Assembly (NCBI GenBank): GCA_035293805.1
Contig: DATGMD010000050.1
Location: 1-59,296, forward strand
Direction: 5' to 3'
DNA: 59,296 nt
From: JAJPHF01 sp035293805
Lineage (GTDB): Bacteria; Chloroflexota; UBA6077; JAJPHF01
Shown here: positions 59,159 through 59,296 of the stretch, piece after piece
How positions within the stretch are numbered: the stretch's first letter is position 1
Layout of the letters: the number at the start of each line of letters is the position of its first letter
The notes under the pieces: model-generated
What the model saw: the letters and a program-made list of their open reading frames with translations, nothing else
Database searches by the model: none
Told to the model about the DNA's origin: nothing
Position numbers and translations under genes: made by a program

Positions 59159-59296
59159 AGGGCTTTTCACTGCTCTAGTGAGATGGTAGAACAAGCGTCA
59201 CCGAAGGGAGGTGGCGCGCGATGGAGTGGGGCGAGCCGGTCCATCCGCAGAGTGTGTTAGCGCGGCTACGGACGCTGCCGGATCCGCGGCGGCGGC
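59159..59296 (+). mobile_element. ISAs1-like insertion sequence, left part
   Basis: The transposase start at 59221 and a preceding TAGGGCTTTTCA-like sequence at 59159 suggest the left end of an ISAs1-type element running off the window. The exact terminus cannot be proven without the other end. Confidence 0.55.
59221..59296 (+). CDS. ISAs1-like transposase, N-terminal fragment
   Basis: The 25 visible residues, MEWGEPVHPQSVLARLRTL then PDPRRR, carry the LxxLPDPRR-type start of the DDE_Tnp_1-associated N-terminal domain of ISAs1-family transposases. AGGGAGGTG lies upstream. The remainder is outside the window. Confidence 0.7.
   Translation, partial: MEWGEPVHPQSVLARLRTLPDPRRR

Overview
This is a GC-rich bacterial chromosomal segment. 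Frequent GTG starts, short -10/-35 promoters, FecR/CHASE2-cyclase, GH15, HyuA/HyuB and CcdA/TlpA genes, and many short palindromic repeats suggest a Chloroflexota-type (Thermomicrobia/Dehalococcoidia-like) or similar high-GC lineage. That placement is inference; no 16S rRNA or single diagnostic gene is present. Both window ends lie inside insertion sequences: an IS3/IS6110-like element on the left and an ISAs1-like transposase on the right.

Layout. 1-3082: right part of an integrative element with an IS-truncated FtsK/TraG-like ATPase, an excisionase-like HTH protein and a tyrosine integrase abutting the 3' end of tRNA-Arg(UCG); tRNA-His follows. 3420-8861: two small genes and dnaE, which carries a 205-residue mini-intein. 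9013-13939: a DUF5666-like exported protein, then a ccdA - tlpA - peroxiredoxin redox operon whose third gene has an in-frame UGA exactly at the peroxidatic cysteine (predicted selenoprotein lipoprotein), then a membrane glycosyltransferase. 14109-24415: GalT-like HIT protein, CrtC/AttH lipoprotein, MMPL exporter, class V aminotransferase, an SGNH-hydrolase/acyl-CoA-ligase pair and a D-2-hydroxyacid dehydrogenase. 24753-28046: divergent FecR and CHASE2-adenylate cyclase genes sharing overlapping -35 boxes.

28158-40609 is one long co-directional block: two degenerate creatinase-fold (M24) proteins, HyuA, HyuB, a nitroreductase, a NitT/TauT-type substrate-binding lipoprotein, two alpha/beta hydrolases, an ABC ATPase and two permeases. 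It looks like an uptake and catabolism locus for a small N-containing ring or amide compound. 40845-47264: YdjC deacetylase, methyltransferases, GT2 glycosyltransferase, a repeat-rich exported protein, a frameshifted HTH gene and a Pht5-like protein. 47261-59011: sensor histidine kinase, recF, yqeB (selenium/molybdenum hydroxylase maturation family), a PadR regulator, GH15 glucoamylase-like enzyme, PP2C phosphatase, a ComD/ComE-like TPP decarboxylase pair and a VanX-like dipeptidase.

Most unusual points: the Sec-peroxiredoxin in an extracytoplasmic thiol-relay operon, the DnaE mini-intein, a pair of 109-bp MITE-like palindromic repeats, and heptamer (CAGCACT)n repeats that have entered two coding sequences in frame.
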